DNA of 6,999 bases from Desulfuromonadaceae bacterium GWC2_58_13. GTDB taxonomy: Bacteria > Desulfobacterota > Desulfuromonadia > Desulfuromonadales > Trichloromonadaceae. Shown here one piece after another: positions 5,881-6,999 of the stretch; position 1 is the first letter of the stretch; the number at the start of each line of letters is the position of its first letter. The stretch spans positions 2,190-9,188 of the forward strand of contig MHXM01000187.1 of assembly GCA_001825565.1 (NCBI GenBank). Direction: 5' to 3'. Below the pieces are notes generated by a model that saw only the letters and a program-made list of their open reading frames with translations, was not told the DNA's origin and made no database searches. A program made the translations under genes and the position numbers.

Positions 5881-6999
5881 TCAGGAAACGGCGGCATGGG
5901 CTTCCACCACATGGGTTCGAGTTCCTTCGGGGGTGTGCTCTTCGAGCTCAATGGCCACATACTGGGGAAACTCCTTGAGCAGCAGGCGCCCCACTCGTTC
6001 ACAGCCACGGCGGGAAAGACGTCGGCTGGAATCTCCGTACAACCCAAGATAAATTTTTTCCTCGGTATAGCTGTGGGCGACGGTCACCTTGACCACGCCG
6101 GAAGGGAATCTTCTCTCGCCCAGCTCATCCGCCGACAGCTTATCAACCACTTCCAGCAGCAGAGCTTCCTCGTCACGAATGCTCGGCGCTACCTGGTCAA
6201 GGAGATAGCGAGCAATTTTGTCCCGCCGCGTCTTCTGAGCGATCTTTTCACAGCGCTCCAGGGCATTTCTGATGATCTCCCTGGAACGTTCGTCGGAAAT
6301 ATGCTCCGAATAAAAATGCACATTGCGTTGGTGAAAAAGAGTCAGAAAATCTTCGTCGAAGTTGACCAGGCTGCGTTCGCGGCAGTAGTCGTAAATCGGA
6401 GTCCCGGGAAGCGGAGTTAAGATACTGACCACCGGTTTATCCGGCGCCACCTCTTCCATAAACCGTAAAGTTTGCTCGATGTCCTGTTCGGTCTCCCAGG
6501 GAAAGCCGATCATGAAAAAGGTGGACAGGGAAAGTCCGGCCTCGCGGATGATGCGCGCCGCCTTGAGGGTCATCTCGGGGGTTACGGTCTTGTTGATGGA
6601 ATCGAGGGTCCTCTGGGAACCGCTCTCGGCGCCAATGGCGATGGCCACGCAATTGGCGTTTTTCATCCTTTCGATCAGGTCTTCGGTCACCAGGCTCGGA
6701 TGAATTTCGCACCACCAGCGGAATTCGGTCAATGGCAGTTCGGCGAGCCCCCGACGGTGCATTTCCTGGCACAATTCCACCAGGTGTTTCTCGTCGGTGA
6801 CGAAACAGTCATCCTGAAATGGAAAAAAAGTGCTCCCAAAGCGCTTTTTAATGTCCCATATTTCCTCGACGATGTATTGGGGCGAATGGCGCCGTACCTT
6901 GCGCGACCAGGTGCGGCGGGAGTCGCAATATGCGCAGGCAAAGGGGCAGCCCCGGGAGGAGAAGAGATTACTGAAGTCATCCGGGGCCATGCGCTGCCG
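5881..6999 (-). CDS. Radical SAM enzyme, probably B12-dependent type, 5' end cut off by the window edge
   Basis: The reading frame is open to the right edge (Arg-Gln-Arg precedes the Met at 6990), so that Met is unlikely to be the true start. Related enzymes normally carry an N-terminal cobalamin-binding domain that would lie outside this window. Counting from the Met at 6990, the cluster cysteines are Cys15, Cys19 and Cys22 (SSRGCPFACAYC). FQDDCF (58-63), GAESGSQ (120-126), FFMIGFPWET (158-167) and LTPLPGTPIY (191-200) follow, a very typical B12-type radical SAM core. Residues from about 285 to 369 form an extra C-terminal segment, beginning near SADELGERRFPSG and ending HVVEAHAAVS, which I do not recognise. 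Substrate and reaction are unknown. As the first visible gene of the operon it lies 23 bases before the methyltransferase gene. A second radical SAM gene occurs later in the same operon. Confidence 0.9.
   Translation of the reverse strand, partial: RQRMAPDDFSNLFSSRGCPFACAYCDSRRTWSRKVRRHSPQYIVEEIWDIKKRFGSTFFPFQDDCFVTDEKHLVELCQEMHRRGLAELPLTEFRWWCEIHPSLVTEDLIERMKNANCVAIAIGAESGSQRTLDSINKTVTPEMTLKAARIIREAGLSLSTFFMIGFPWETEQDIEQTLRFMEEVAPDKPVVSILTPLPGTPIYDYCRERSLVNFDEDFLTLFHQRNVHFYSEHISDERSREIIRNALERCEKIAQKTRRDKIARYLLDQVAPSIRDEEALLLEVVDKLSADELGERRFPSGVVKVTVAHSYTEEKIYLGLYGDSSRRLSRRGCERVGRLLLKEFPQYVAIELEEHTPEGTRTHVVEAHAAVS

Noticed and set aside
5875..6420. Plus-strand open frame of 181 codons
   Set aside because: Antisense to the C-terminal half of the first radical SAM gene; no supporting motif.
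6990..6999. Met at 6990 as the true start of the first radical SAM gene
   Set aside because: The frame stays open to the edge, no ribosome site is visible, and the first cluster cysteine would be only 14 residues in, whereas this family normally has a long N-terminal domain.

Overview
This is a gene-dense, GC-rich stretch in which every supported gene lies on the minus strand. Seven genes, read from right to left, form what looks like one polycistronic operon. The largest gap between genes is 28 bases, and two junctions overlap. No stretch of more than 30 bases lacks a gene, and I see no terminator, tRNA, rRNA, repeat array or mobile element. The promoter must lie to the right of the window and the operon end to the left. 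The protein style (B12-type radical SAM enzymes, split transketolase, frequent TTG starts with strong Shine-Dalgarno sites) suggests an anaerobic Gram-negative bacterium, perhaps Geobacter/Desulfuromonas-like. That is a weak inference and there is no taxonomic marker here.

Layout in transcription order: (1) a radical SAM enzyme of the type usually carrying a B12-binding N-terminus, cut at the right edge, 6999-5881; (2) a two-part protein, unknown N-terminal domain plus class I SAM methyltransferase, 5857-4631; (3) transketolase N-terminal (TPP-binding) subunit, 4602-3754; (4) transketolase C-terminal subunit, 3770-2769, overlapping gene 3; (5) a second radical SAM enzyme with a degenerate B12-type N-terminal domain, 2759-1443, starting at TTG and clearly richer in AT than its neighbours; (6) a FabG-like short-chain dehydrogenase/reductase, 1429-683; (7) an ATP-grasp ligase, 686 to beyond position 1, cut at the left edge, starting at TTG inside the reductase stop codon.

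How they may work together (inference): the two transketolase subunits form one TPP enzyme that moves a two-carbon ketol unit. The reductase would reduce a ketone, possibly the one created by that transfer. The two radical SAM enzymes and the SAM methyltransferase would modify the carbon skeleton or methylate it. The ATP-grasp protein would activate a carboxylate and join it to an amine or similar nucleophile. The set fits a dedicated pathway for an unusual modified sugar (an O-antigen or capsule component) or a small secondary metabolite rather than primary metabolism. I do not recognise it as a described pathway. No glycosyltransferase, nucleotidyltransferase or transporter is visible to settle which.
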